Source: Hyphomicrobiales bacterium (GTDB lineage Bacteria; Pseudomonadota; Alphaproteobacteria; Rhizobiales; Xanthobacteraceae). Taken from it: a stretch of DNA of 54,485 nt. Below, piece after piece: positions 35,382 through 44,443 of the stretch. Each line of letters begins with the position of its first letter. Within the stretch, counting starts at the first letter, position 1. The notes beneath the pieces are model-generated. The model did no database searches, had not been told where the DNA came from, and worked only from the letters and a program-made list of their open reading frames with translations. Where the stretch lies: contig PMAF01000306.1 of NCBI GenBank assembly GCA_003152455.1, forward strand, positions 1 to 54,485, in the 5' to 3' direction. The position numbers and the translations under genes are program-made.

Positions 35382-38116
35382 GACGCCGCCTCCAGTCGCG
35401 TGATCTTGACCTTGACCAGATCGGCGCTCGACCCGGTCGCGTCGGTCAGATCGAGCAGCATCGGCATCAGCGCGTTCATGCTGGGGGCATGGAAATCCTT
35501 GGCATAGGGCGTCACCCAGTGATCGAACTGGCCGATCATCAACAGCGTATCGGGACGGATGCCCTCGCATAGCATCACCCGACCCTTGGTGTCGTTGAGC
35601 GGGGAGCGCACCTCCACGAGGTCGCCGTCGCCGATCCCAAGCCGCTCGGCCGCGGCATGATTCATGACGACGCTGCCGTGACCGGCGACGTTGTCCGCCA
35701 CTTCCTTGATAATCTGGATGCCAACATTGCCGCCCCAGGAGTACTGCATGCTGCGGGCGGTGATCAGCCAGAACGGGTAATCGGCGATGCGCACCGAATA
35801 ATGCTTGGCCAGCGCGTTTTCCCACAAGACGTTGAGGTCGTGCCAGCGCGGCAGCGGCTCGTATTCTGCGAGCTGCTTGTCCCACCAGTGGATGCCCTGC
35901 TCGTGCAGACGGTGGCCGAGCTCTTTGCCGATGCGGAACAACTGTTCCTGATAAGGCTGCTCGAAGCGCAATTTTTGCTCGACGAGTTTGGGATAGAGGT
36001 ACCATCGCAGCCGCGGAAACGGCTTGACGCGGAAACCGTGCTCGCGGAACCAGTCCAGCCCTTGCGATTCGGCGCCATCGGTGATCTCGGCGCTGGCGGC
36101 GCGGCAACTCGCGTCCCAGATCGTCTCGACGTCGTGCTTGGCCTCCGGCGCCAGCGAGAAGTCGTAGCTCTTGCCGGAAAGCCGCACGCCGGCGGCGCCG
36201 CGGTTGATGGCCGCGTTATAGGCTGCGAGCAGGCCGGTGCGCTGCGCAAGCTCGGTCGCGATCCAGGTGAAATCCTTGGCCTCGCCTTGCGGCGGCACCG
36301 CCGGCGCTCGCAGCGCGAAACCCTGGTAGTCCCAGAATTGCTCGACATATTTCGTGCCGCCGATGCGCAAGAGCTGCAGGCCCTCGAGGTCCGTGCAGTC
36401 CGGCAGCAGCACGTCGGCGACGTGGTTCGTCTCGTCGCGCGTATAGGCGAAGCAGACGGTGAACGGAAACTTCGCCATCGCCTCGCCGACGGCCTTGGTA
36501 TCCCAAAACGAAATCGCCGGATTGGTGCGATAGACAAACCACACGTCCGGCGGCGTCGCCACCGGCAGCTTGTCGAAGTCCTCGCTCTGCATCATCCAGG
36601 CCAGATGCGTCGGGCCGAGCGCCTGGCTCCAGGCCGAATCGGCGACCAGCGGCACCAGCGTGCGGTGCGCGCTGCGCGCCGTTGGCCGCGAAATCCATTC
36701 GCTCTTGCTGGTCGGGTTCATCGGATACTGCATGAAGCCGTCGGGACCCGGCTTGACGCTCGACCAGCGATTGTCGGCCGGCCGGTTAAGCCTGACCGTA
36801 GTGCCCAGCGTCGAGCCGGGCACTTCGAGCGCGCCGCACAGGCAGCCGATCAGCGTGCGCGCCCAGCAGCATTCGTAACCGCCCCAGCCGTTGTTGACGG
36901 TCTTGCCGAGCGAAATCGACACCGGCCGCAAGGGCAGCGTCATGCCTTCGATCTCGATCGTCTCGCCCACCCGGGCGTGCGCCAGGAATTCGTCGGCGAT
37001 GCGGCGGATGGTGGCGGCCGGCACGTCGCAGATCGCCGCCGCCCATTCCGGCGAATAGTCCTTCACATGCGCGACGAGCTGCGTGAACGCCGTGCAGGCC
37101 GTGACCGCCTTGTGCGCAATGATCTCTTCGTCGGCGTCCACCTCGATGCCGTCGACGACAAACGACCCTTCCAGCGCCGGGTCGATGCCGACGGTATCGA
37201 ACGGCACCGCGCGGCCGGTCGCGCTATCGATCATCAGCGGCTTGCGCGTCACCGCATCACGCATGAACAGGCCGTTCGGTCCGATGAGGTAAGGCGACGA
37301 CGTGCGGTCTTCCAGAAAGGGAATATCGAGCCGGTCGCGTGGATGCTCGTGCAGGAAGACGTGGATCATCGCGAATAGAAAAGCCGAATCGGTCTTCGGC
37401 TTGATCGGAATCCATTCAGCTGAACAGGCGCCGGTCACCGAGAGATGGGGTTCGATCTGCACTCGCTTCATGCCGCGCTTGCGGGCGTCGGCGTGGCGCT
37501 TCACGCCGCAGACCCCGCCGGAGGCCTCGACATTGGCGCCGAACGAAACCAGGTACTCGCAGAGCGGGGTGTCGGGCGACACGGTGAAGCCGCGATGCCA
37601 CAGTTCGCCGTAGAGATGCTCGGAGTGATAACACTTGACGCCCTGCCCGGAGCCGAAGCTCATGTCGACCGGGCCCCACGCCGACAGGAACGCCGGCAGC
37701 GTCCCCATATAGGCGGTCGGCGTGCCGCCGCCGCCGAAACTCGCGGCGACGCGCGGGTAGCCGGTTTCGTCGGTGAGGCCGGCCGCGCGCGCGGCGTTCA
37801 GTCTGTCGGCCACCAGCGTGAGAGCTTCTTCCCAGGAGATGCGCACGAAGCCCGGGTCTTCATTGCGGCCCTTTTTCGGGTTGGTCCGCTTCATCGGGTA
37901 GAGAATCCGATGTGGGTTATAGGCCTTCTGCACCAGCCCGAACGCCTTGACGCAGACCTTGCCGCCCGCCGGGTGGATGGTCGCCGCGTCGAAGTTCGGC
38001 GTTATCTCCGTCGCAATATTATCCTCGACGCGCACTTTCAATAGATCGGGCCCAGCGACGCACTGGTAGCAATAGGTCGCAACGGTTCGTTCGTCGTGCG
38101 TAGGTTTGCCCGGCAT
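35378..38116 (-). CDS. padB: Phenylacetyl-CoA:acceptor oxidoreductase, molybdenum subunit
   Basis: 912 residues, matching the ~93-kDa large subunit of the Thauera/Azoarcus enzyme. DMSO-reductase family with an N-terminal cluster region CYQCVAGPD ... KVCVKAF (C16, C19, C55); the third Cys is replaced, perhaps by D24. The probable Mo ligand is the Cys of GQGVKCYHSEH. No Tat signal, so it should face the cytoplasm with its CoA substrate. It oxidises phenylacetyl-CoA by four electrons to phenylglyoxylate. Neighbours (thioesterase, Fe-S/anchor fusion, phenylacetate-CoA ligase) support the call over other family members. Confidence 0.85.
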   Translation of the reverse strand: MPGKPTHDERTVATYCYQCVAGPDLLKVRVEDNIATEITPNFDAATIHPAGGKVCVKAFGLVQKAYNPHRILYPMKRTNPKKGRNEDPGFVRISWEEALTLVADRLNAARAAGLTDETGYPRVAASFGGGGTPTAYMGTLPAFLSAWGPVDMSFGSGQGVKCYHSEHLYGELWHRGFTVSPDTPLCEYLVSFGANVEASGGVCGVKRHADARKRGMKRVQIEPHLSVTGACSAEWIPIKPKTDSAFLFAMIHVFLHEHPRDRLDIPFLEDRTSSPYLIGPNGLFMRDAVTRKPLMIDSATGRAVPFDTVGIDPALEGSFVVDGIEVDADEEIIAHKAVTACTAFTQLVAHVKDYSPEWAAAICDVPAATIRRIADEFLAHARVGETIEIEGMTLPLRPVSISLGKTVNNGWGGYECCWARTLIGCLCGALEVPGSTLGTTVRLNRPADNRWSSVKPGPDGFMQYPMNPTSKSEWISRPTARSAHRTLVPLVADSAWSQALGPTHLAWMMQSEDFDKLPVATPPDVWFVYRTNPAISFWDTKAVGEAMAKFPFTVCFAYTRDETNHVADVLLPDCTDLEGLQLLRIGGTKYVEQFWDYQGFALRAPAVPPQGEAKDFTWIATELAQRTGLLAAYNAAINRGAAGVRLSGKSYDFSLAPEAKHDVETIWDASCRAASAEITDGAESQGLDWFREHGFRVKPFPRLRWYLYPKLVEQKLRFEQPYQEQLFRIGKELGHRLHEQGIHWWDKQLAEYEPLPRWHDLNVLWENALAKHYSVRIADYPFWLITARSMQYSWGGNVGIQIIKEVADNVAGHGSVVMNHAAAERLGIGDGDLVEVRSPLNDTKGRVMLCEGIRPDTLLMIGQFDHWVTPYAKDFHAPSMNALMPMLLDLTDATGSSADLVKVKITRLEAAS

Positions 38117-38121
38117 ATCGA

Positions 38122-38538
38122 TTATCCCGATTTGGCGGAGGCGAGCTTGGCTGCCTTCGCCTTCAGGCGCTCGACGGTCTTGTTGACGTCTACCACGAAA
38201 CGGCCATGCGTTCCGGTGCAGATTTGATCAAGGTTGTCCTTGGCGGATATCTCGAAGGTGATTTTGCGCCCTTCCACCGCCGCCACCTTGGCGGTGATCT
38301 CGACCGACATCCCGAGCAGCGTCGGCGCAAGATGCTTGATCGCGACGTCGGTGCCGACCGAATCTTCACCGGCATCGCCGTGATCGAGCAGCAACTGACG
38401 GCAAGTCATTTCAATATCGCGCACCAGATAGGGGGTGCCGTAAACGCGGCCTTCCTCACCCATGAATCCGATTGTCCGATCGCGATCGACTTCAACACGA
38501 TTGATCCGCGACACTCCCGGACGAAGGCTCTCCTTCAT
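38122..38538 (-). CDS. Hotdog thioesterase, FlK-like
   Basis: 138 residues from ATG 38538, preceded by GAGGAGG; a start nine codons earlier is not supported. A single hotdog domain with T35, E43 and H69, spaced exactly as the catalytic T42, E50 and H76 of fluoroacetyl-CoA thioesterase FlK (8 and 26 residues apart). It lies five bases before padB, first in that operon, so it probably hydrolyses phenylglyoxylyl-CoA or recovers CoA from a dead-end aryl-CoA. The substrate is inferred from context. Confidence 0.85.
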   Translation of the reverse strand: MKESLRPGVSRINRVEVDRDRTIGFMGEEGRVYGTPYLVRDIEMTCRQLLLDHGDAGEDSVGTDVAIKHLAPTLLGMSVEITAKVAAVEGRKITFEISAKDNLDQICTGTHGRFVVDVNKTVERLKAKAAKLASAKSG

Positions 38539-38602
38539 CGCTTCCTCCTCATTATTGGACCGCAATCAAGATACAATTAGATTGACATTCGGAATGATCC
38601 AC

Positions 38603-38616
38603 TTGACCAACGTCAA
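38603..38616 (-). promoter_or_regulatory. Fnr/FixK-type box upstream of the pad operon
   Basis: TTGAC-CAAC-GTCAA, a fully symmetric TTGA-N6-TCAA site centred 71.5 bases before the thioesterase ATG, between that gene and the end of livF. Confidence 0.6.
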
Positions 38617-38628
38617 TCCGCGAGCGTT

Positions 38629-39330
38629 TTAGATACCTAAATAGGCTTCCCTGACGCGGCGATCGGCTTGGATTTCGGCCGCCGGTCCGCTCAGCGTCAC
38701 GCGGCCGGTCTCCAGCACGTAGGCGCGGTCGGCGATTGCCAACGCGGCGCGCGCATTTTGTTCCACCAAGAGGATGGTCAGGCTGTCGTCCCGCAGCGCG
38801 CGGATCACCGCGAGCAATTGGTCGACCAAATTGGGGGCGAGACCCATCGATGGCTCGTCGAGCAAAAGCAGCCGCGGCTTTGCCATCAAAGCGCGCCCGA
38901 TCGCAAGCATCTGCTGCTGACCACCGGACAAGGCGCCCGCCGGCATATCCAGAATTGCATCGAGCATCGGGAACAGAGCGCAGACCCGCGCCAACTCCGG
39001 TTCCATATCCGTATCGCGGCGGGACCAGGCGCCGAGCCTCAGATTGTCCAGTACGGATAAAGGCGCGAACACTTGCCGGCCTTCCGGCACTTGCGAGATG
39101 CCGAACGCCACCCGCTCATGCGCCGGCCGTTTTTCGATCGGCTCACCATTGAACCGTATCGCGCCGCCCGTAATCGGCTGCACGCCGGAAATAGCGTGCA
39201 TCAGCGTCGTCTTGCCGGCGCCATTGGCGCCGATCAACGTGACGATTTCTCCGGGCTCGACACGCAGCGTAACGCCGTGTAGGACCTCGATGCGGCCATA
39301 GGCGCTTGTGACGTTTTCAATCGAGAGCAT
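38629..39330 (-). CDS. Branched-chain/aromatic-acid ABC transporter ATPase (LivF type)
   Basis: 233 residues with Walker A GANGAGKTT, signature LSGGQQQML and Walker B LLLLDEPSMGLAP. LivF-type size. Last gene of the minus-strand importer set; starts 14 bases inside the preceding ATPase gene. The set probably imports an aromatic or alicyclic carboxylate rather than Leu/Ile/Val, as HbaEFGH-type systems are thought to do, but ligand identity is inferred from context. Confidence 0.9.
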   Translation of the reverse strand: MLSIENVTSAYGRIEVLHGVTLRVEPGEIVTLIGANGAGKTTLMHAISGVQPITGGAIRFNGEPIEKRPAHERVAFGISQVPEGRQVFAPLSVLDNLRLGAWSRRDTDMEPELARVCALFPMLDAILDMPAGALSGGQQQMLAIGRALMAKPRLLLLDEPSMGLAPNLVDQLLAVIRALRDDSLTILLVEQNARAALAIADRAYVLETGRVTLSGPAAEIQADRRVREAYLGI

Positions 39331-40114
39331 GCGCGGCCTCCTGCGAGCCGTGAACGCCCAAATAGGCTTCGATCACCTCCACGTTGGACCGCACTTGTTG
39401 CGGCGTGCCCTCCGCCAGCGTTTTGCCTCTGGCGAGCACATGAACCCGGTCGGAGATATTCATCACCAGGCGCATATCGTGCTCGACCAGCACGACCGTG
39501 ATCCCTTGCTTGACGATGGAACGGATCACGCGATCGATTTCCTGAGTTTCGACTGGATTGCAGCCGGCGGCCGGCTCATCGAGCAGCAGCACCTTCGGTT
39601 CGCTGGCCAGCGCGCGCGCGATTTCCAGGCGCTTGAGGGCGCCATAGTCGAGCGAGCCGGCCGGACGCTCCGCCGCATCCGCGAGGCCGACGCGCGCAAG
39701 CGCCACGCCCGCCGCTTGCCGGGTCGCCTCGTTCTGGCGGGCGACCGACGGCCAATGCAGCATGTCGGCCAGAATCCCGGTGCGCTCGTGACGGTGGCGG
39801 CCGACCATCACGTTTTCCAGCACCGTCATACGCGAAAAAATCTGCAGGTTCTGAAAGGTCCGCGACAGTCCCCGCCGCGCGAGTTGGTCGGGCGCAAAGC
39901 CGGTCACCGTTTCGCCGGCGAGCCGGATGCTTCCGTCCTGCGGCGTGTAGATACCCGAAATCAGATTGAGCAGCGTGGTCTTGCCGGAACCGTTCGGTCC
40001 GATGATCGAAAACACCTGGCCGGAGGCGATCGAGATGCTGACGCCATCGATAGCCCGCACGCCCCCGAAGGTAATGGACAGCCGATCGGCCTCCAGGATC
40101 AACATTTCCGCCAT
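39317..40114 (-). CDS. Branched-chain/aromatic-acid ABC transporter ATPase (LivG type)
   Basis: 265 residues. Walker A GPNGSGKTT, the signature region LDYGALKRLEIA, Walker B VLLLDEPAAGCNP. The longer C-terminus ending in the LivG-type tail separates it from LivF. Overlaps livM by 16 bases at its start. Confidence 0.9.
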   Translation of the reverse strand: MAEMLILEADRLSITFGGVRAIDGVSISIASGQVFSIIGPNGSGKTTLLNLISGIYTPQDGSIRLAGETVTGFAPDQLARRGLSRTFQNLQIFSRMTVLENVMVGRHRHERTGILADMLHWPSVARQNEATRQAAGVALARVGLADAAERPAGSLDYGALKRLEIARALASEPKVLLLDEPAAGCNPVETQEIDRVIRSIVKQGITVVLVEHDMRLVMNISDRVHVLARGKTLAEGTPQQVRSNVEVIEAYLGVHGSQEAAHALD

Positions 40115-41052
40115 CCAGCAAGCGCTGCGGTAACCGACGGCACGATGCCCTGACGCAGGAAGATCATGAAAATCATCACGATCAGCCCGAGCAATGCCTG
40201 TTCGTATTCCTGGAAAATGGTGAGCACCTGCGGCAACACGACCAGCACAGCCGCTCCCACCAGCGACCCGAAGATCGACCCCATGCCGCCCAGCACGACC
40301 ATGGCGACCAATTCGATCGAGCCGAGGAATCCCGCGACATCCGGCGTGACCAGGCCATTGAACAAGGCCAGGAAGGATCCGGCCACCGACGCGTACATGG
40401 CGGAGATGATGAAGACGGTGAGCTTCTTGCGCGCCACGTCGATGCCGAGCACGCGCGCGGCGATTTCGCTGTCATGGATGGCTTGCAGCGCGCGGCCGGT
40501 GGGGCTTTCCATCAGATTGAGCGCGAGCAGAAATCCGCCGACGAATGTTGCGCCGGCGATCCAGTACCAGGCATCCGACCCGTGCACGCGCCAGCCGAAC
40601 AACGTAAGCGCGGGGACGTTCATCCCATCCGGACCGCCGGTCCAGGCCGCCTCGTTGTTCAGAACGATGGCGATGAGCAATCCGAATCCGAGCGTCGCGA
40701 TGGCGAGATAGTGTCCTTTGAGCTTGAGAATCGGCCGGCCCACAGCGAAAGCGACCGCGCCCGACAGGATCGCCCCTGCGAACAGGCACAGCCACGAAGG
40801 CGCGCCGAAATGGGTCGGACCGATGGCGACGGAATAGGCGCCGATACCGAGAAAGCCGGCGTGACCCAAGCTGACCTGGCCAGCAAAGCCCATCAACAGA
40901 TTGAGGCCCACGACCGCCAGTGCGAAAATGAAAACTAGCGCGCCGATGCGATAGTAGTATCCCGACGGGAAGAACATCGGCAGGATAATGACGATGGCTG
41001 CGACCAATATCGCCGGCAGCAACCGCGTTTCGATGAGCGCGCGCAAATTCAC
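40099..41052 (-). CDS. ABC transporter permease (LivM type)
   Basis: 317 residues, about nine hydrophobic helices, with the permease segment GFAGQVSLGHAGFLGIGAYS and the EAA-like loop near DSEIAARVLGID. Start overlaps the livH-type stop. It pairs with the LivH-type permease to form the membrane channel. Confidence 0.9.
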   Translation of the reverse strand: MNLRALIETRLLPAILVAAIVIILPMFFPSGYYYRIGALVFIFALAVVGLNLLMGFAGQVSLGHAGFLGIGAYSVAIGPTHFGAPSWLCLFAGAILSGAVAFAVGRPILKLKGHYLAIATLGFGLLIAIVLNNEAAWTGGPDGMNVPALTLFGWRVHGSDAWYWIAGATFVGGFLLALNLMESPTGRALQAIHDSEIAARVLGIDVARKKLTVFIISAMYASVAGSFLALFNGLVTPDVAGFLGSIELVAMVVLGGMGSIFGSLVGAAVLVVLPQVLTIFQEYEQALLGLIVMIFMIFLRQGIVPSVTAALAGWRKC

Positions 41053-41921
41053 ACCCGCTCGACTTTAACCCGGCCGAATAAGCCCTGCGGCATGGCAATC
41101 AAGACGACAAGGATGATCAGGAAAGCGGCGGCGTCCTTGTAACTTGACGAGACATAGCCCGCGCACAAAGCCTCGATCATTCCAATCAACAGGCCGCCGA
41201 CCACGGCGCCGAGCGGGCTGCCGATGCCGCCGAGCATGGCTGCCGCGAATCCCTTCAGCGCCAGCAAGGTCCCGACATCGTAACTGGTCAACGCGATCGG
41301 CGTGATGAGAATGCCGGCGATGGCCCCGATGGCCGCCGAAACCGCAAACGAGAAATCGACGATGCGCCGCGTGTCGACGCCGATCAGCCGGGCCGCCAGA
41401 CGATTGGCGGCAGTCGCGATCACCGCCTTGCCGAGCAGCGTGCGTTCGACGAACAGCCAAAGCAAAGCCACGATGACGGCGGCGCCCGCCAGCACGACCA
41501 GACTTTGCGGTAATATGGCCGCGCCGCCGAACTGGATCGGATCGGCGCCAAACAGCGGCGGCAGACTATGGAACCGCTTGTCGAATACGATCTGCGCCAC
41601 GCCGCGCAGGAATACCGAGGCGCCGATCGTGATCATGATCAGCGCCACCGGGCTTGCCCCGCGCGCCGGCTCGATGGCGAAGCGGTGCAGGGCCAAGCCC
41701 ACGCCGGTGGTCACGACGATGGCGATGAGCATGGCCAACGGCAGCGGGATGCCGGCCGTCGCCATGAAAACGGTCGTCATGCCGCCCAGCATGACGAACT
41801 CGCCCTGGGCGAAATTAATGATGTCCGACGCGTTGTGGATCAGCGTAAAGCCGAGGGCGACCAACGCGTAGATGGCGCCCACGGTCAGCCCCGAGAAGGC
41901 AAATTGCAGCAACTCGGCCAT
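41049..41921 (-). CDS. ABC transporter permease (LivH type)
   Basis: 290 residues, hydrophobic throughout, with the LivH hallmark INFAQGEFVMLGGM and the loop ANRLAARLIGVD. It follows the binding-protein gene after an 83-base gap containing a strong hairpin, which may lower its expression relative to the binding protein. Confidence 0.9.
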   Translation of the reverse strand: MAELLQFAFSGLTVGAIYALVALGFTLIHNASDIINFAQGEFVMLGGMTTVFMATAGIPLPLAMLIAIVVTTGVGLALHRFAIEPARGASPVALIMITIGASVFLRGVAQIVFDKRFHSLPPLFGADPIQFGGAAILPQSLVVLAGAAVIVALLWLFVERTLLGKAVIATAANRLAARLIGVDTRRIVDFSFAVSAAIGAIAGILITPIALTSYDVGTLLALKGFAAAMLGGIGSPLGAVVGGLLIGMIEALCAGYVSSSYKDAAAFLIILVVLIAMPQGLFGRVKVERV

Positions 41922-41969
41922 CGCGTCGAAGGCCTCGCAGGATTTTGGTTCAATAGCCGCGGAGCGGAG

Positions 41970-41995
41970 CGGGCAAGCTCAGGTGAGCTTGCCCG
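41970..41995 (-). terminator. Hairpin between binding-protein and permease genes
   Basis: Perfect 12-bp inverted repeat (CGGGCAAGCTCA / TGAGCTTGCCCG) separated by two bases, ten bases after the binding-protein stop. No T-run follows on the minus strand, so mRNA stabilisation or partial termination is likelier than full termination. Confidence 0.6.
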
Positions 41996-42004
41996 TTCGT
42001 TATT

Positions 42005-43162
42005 TCACGTGCCGGGGACCAGCGTCCAGTCGCCGCCTTTAATCTCCAGCATGTGGAACGCCGACAGATTGAGGCCCAAATGGTCGGTCGGCGACATGTT
42101 CACGATCCCGCCGGTTCCGATATAGCCCTTGGTCTTCTCGATCTCGTCGCGGACCTTGGCCTTGTCGGCGCTTTTGGCGCGCTGCATCGCCTGGACCAGG
42201 ATCATCAGGCCGTCATAAGCGTGACCGCCGAAGGTCGAAACCGCCTGTCCGGTCTTCTGCTGATAGGTATGCGTATAATTCACCACGACCGGCTTCTGCG
42301 GATCGCTGGCCGGCAGCTTGTCCGCGATAAGCAGCGCCGCGCAGGGCAGCCGCACGCCTTCGGCCGCGGGGCCAGCAAGCTTGATGAACTCCTTCGAGCA
42401 GACGCCATGGCTTTGGTAGAACGGCAACTTGATGCCGAGCTGGCTGTAATTGCGCGTCACGATCGCCGGGCCCTGGCCGAAGCCGGGGTTGACCACCGCT
42501 TGCACACCGGCGGTGTTGCGAATCTTGGTGAGCTGCGGTGTCATGTCGCTGTCGCGCGGGCCGTAGCTCTCCTCGGTGGCGATCTTGATTCCCGCCTTGG
42601 GCGCGACGGCGACGCATTGATCGCGCATCGACTTGCCGAACGCGTCCATCCCCGAAATCATCGCAATCGTCGTGAGATTGCGCTGCTTGAGATCGGCAAA
42701 TATTTTCTCGCACGCCATCTTGTCGGTGTGCGGGGTCTTGAACACCCACTTGCGCACCGGTTCGATGATCTGAATGGCACCCGCCAATGAAATGAAGGGA
42801 ATTTTGGCGTCTTCGAACACTGGGATCATCGCCAGGGTTGCGCCGGTCGTGCTGCCGCCGACCATGGCATCGATTTTGTCTTCTTCCACCAGACGGGTGG
42901 CGAAGGTGCGCGCGTTGTTGGGATTACCGGCGTCGTCGTATACGATCAGCTGGAGTTTTTGGCCGTTCACCCCGCCTTTCGCATTGATCTCGTCGACATA
43001 GATCTCCAGCGTCTTCTTTTCCGGATCGCCGAGAAACGACGCCGGCCCGGTCACCGACAGGACGGCGCCGATCTTGATTTGCGCGGAGGCCGGAAGCGCG
43101 GCACCGAGCACGGCACAAAGGCCAACCACAGCAGTCGCCGTAAAATGTTGCACTGCCCTCAT
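42005..43162 (-). CDS. ABC transporter periplasmic substrate-binding protein
   Basis: 385 residues. A signal peptide with cleavage near ALPASAQ-IKIG is followed by the type I periplasmic-binding fold of the LivK/aromatic-acid group (GAVLSVTGPASFLGDPEKK). AGGGGA precedes the ATG. First gene of the minus-strand importer; the Fnr-type box at 43228-43241 is 72.5 bases upstream. It shares little obvious sequence with the binding protein at 48761, implying a different ligand. Confidence 0.9.
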   Translation of the reverse strand: MRAVQHFTATAVVGLCAVLGAALPASAQIKIGAVLSVTGPASFLGDPEKKTLEIYVDEINAKGGVNGQKLQLIVYDDAGNPNNARTFATRLVEEDKIDAMVGGSTTGATLAMIPVFEDAKIPFISLAGAIQIIEPVRKWVFKTPHTDKMACEKIFADLKQRNLTTIAMISGMDAFGKSMRDQCVAVAPKAGIKIATEESYGPRDSDMTPQLTKIRNTAGVQAVVNPGFGQGPAIVTRNYSQLGIKLPFYQSHGVCSKEFIKLAGPAAEGVRLPCAALLIADKLPASDPQKPVVVNYTHTYQQKTGQAVSTFGGHAYDGLMILVQAMQRAKSADKAKVRDEIEKTKGYIGTGGIVNMSPTDHLGLNLSAFHMLEIKGGDWTLVPGT

Positions 43163-43227
43163 GAGTTTCCCCTATTATCAGCATTAATTTTAGCTTCAAT
43201 GCATAACAGAGCTGCGGAAACCCGGAC

Positions 43228-43241
43228 TTGACTAAATTCAA
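43228..43241. promoter_or_regulatory. Fnr/FixK-type box in a divergent promoter region
   Basis: TTGAC-TAAA-TTCAA (TTGA-N6-TCAA). Centred 72.5 bases from the binding-protein start and 78.5 from the DUF2478 start, so it may serve both directions. Confidence 0.6.
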
Positions 43242-43312
43242 GGCAGACGCCAAACGGCCAACGGAATAGTGGCGCGGCGCTGGCGCGGGAATCTGCCCGC
43301 TGGAGCAAGGCG

Positions 43313-43870
43313 ATGACGACCACGGGGACCGTGCGGCTTGCGGCCGTTGTCTACGACGCCGGCTTCAAAATCGACGATTTCTTGGGCCGCATCGCCGGCA
43401 GGCTTCGCGCGGATCGCACCAACCTTGCCTGGGTATTGCAGGAAAATGCCCGTGACGACACCGGCGTCTGCTCGGCGATGACCCTCGTCGACCTCGGCTC
43501 GCAGCGGCGCTTCCGGATCTCCCAGGACCTGGGCACGCAGGCGGAAGGCTGCCGCCTCGATGCGCAGGGTCTCGCCGAAATCGGCGCGCTGCTCGACCGG
43601 CCGCTCGGCCGCGATGTCGAACTTCTGATGCTGAACCGGTTTGGCACGGCCGAGGGCGGCGGGCTGCGCTCCGCCTTCGTGCGCGCCATGGAGGCCCGCG
43701 TTCCGGTGCTCACCGCGGTGCGGCCGCCTTATATCGAGGCCTGGTCGAAATTCCACGGCCGGCTCGCGGTCGATCTTGCAACCGATCCCGACGCCGTACT
43801 GGCGTGGTGCCGGGTTTCGGTGGGTGAATTGCGCGCGGCGCGGCGGAGCGAAATGTCGCCAACCGGCTAA
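43313..43870 (+). CDS. DUF2478 family protein (putative molybdenum-associated NTPase-like)
   Basis: 185 residues. Segments LAAVVYDAGFKIDDFLG, WVLQEN and LMLNRFGTAEGGG fit DUF2478, a family found next to molybdate transport and cofactor genes. A complete phosphate-binding loop is not visible. It is followed 16 bases later by a MogA/MoaB gene, and three molybdenum enzyme classes are encoded in the window, so a role in Mo supply or insertion is plausible. Biochemical function unknown. Confidence 0.75.
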   Translation: MTTTGTVRLAAVVYDAGFKIDDFLGRIAGRLRADRTNLAWVLQENARDDTGVCSAMTLVDLGSQRRFRISQDLGTQAEGCRLDAQGLAEIGALLDRPLGRDVELLMLNRFGTAEGGGLRSAFVRAMEARVPVLTAVRPPYIEAWSKFHGRLAVDLATDPDAVLAWCRVSVGELRAARRSEMSPTG

Positions 43871-43886
43871 ATCCACGACCGCATCC

Positions 43887-44426
43887 ATGCAAGCAAGCGA
43901 GACTGCCGCGATCGGCATCGTGACTGTGTCCGATCGCGCCAGCGTCGGCACCTACACTGATACCAGCGGCCCGGCCATCGAGGAATTCCTGCGCGAGGTG
44001 GTGACGACGCCTTGGCGTGCCCTGCGGCGCCTGGTTTCCGATGGTATCGACAGCGTGCGCGATACTTTGATCGAGTTGGCCGACCGGGAAAAATGCGCCC
44101 TGGTCTTCACGACCGGCGGCACCGGGCCGGCACCGCGCGACCTGACCCCGGAAGGCACGATCGCCGCCTGCACGCGGTTGATGCCGGGCTTCGGCGAATT
44201 GATGCGCATGGAGAGCTTGAAGCAGGTGCCGACCGCGATCCTGTCGCGCCAGACCGCCGGCATTCGCGGATCCACGCTGATCGTCAACCTGCCCGGGCGC
44301 CCGGCCTCGATCCGGATGACCATGCAGGCGGTGTTTCCGGCGATCCCCTATTGCCTCGATCTGATCCGCGCGGCGCGCATCGATACCGATCCCGCGCGCT
44401 GCAAGGCATTCCGGCCGCCGCAATAG
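43887..44426 (+). CDS. Molybdopterin adenylyltransferase-like protein (MogA/MoaB family)
   Basis: 179 residues from ATG 43887; the frame is open further upstream but overlaps DUF2478. The family motif TTGGTGPAPRDLTPE and the C-terminal LPGRPASI are present. It adenylates molybdopterin before metal insertion, which serves the Hcr, Pad and other Mo/W enzymes here. Single-domain, as in MogA and MoaB; which of the two cannot be decided by eye. Confidence 0.88.
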   Translation: MQASETAAIGIVTVSDRASVGTYTDTSGPAIEEFLREVVTTPWRALRRLVSDGIDSVRDTLIELADREKCALVFTTGGTGPAPRDLTPEGTIAACTRLMPGFGELMRMESLKQVPTAILSRQTAGIRGSTLIVNLPGRPASIRMTMQAVFPAIPYCLDLIRAARIDTDPARCKAFRPPQ

Positions 44427-44443
44427 CACGCGTGCAGCGCGCC

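Noticed and set aside
33789-36107. A 772-codon protein extending the padC-padD frame upstream into padB
   Set aside because: The extra N-terminal part is padB in another frame; ATG 35381 overlapping the padB stop gives the proper ferredoxin-subunit start.
35657-37378. 573-codon plus-strand open frame opposite padB
   Set aside because: Shadow of padB with repetitive Arg/Val/Ala composition and no family resemblance.
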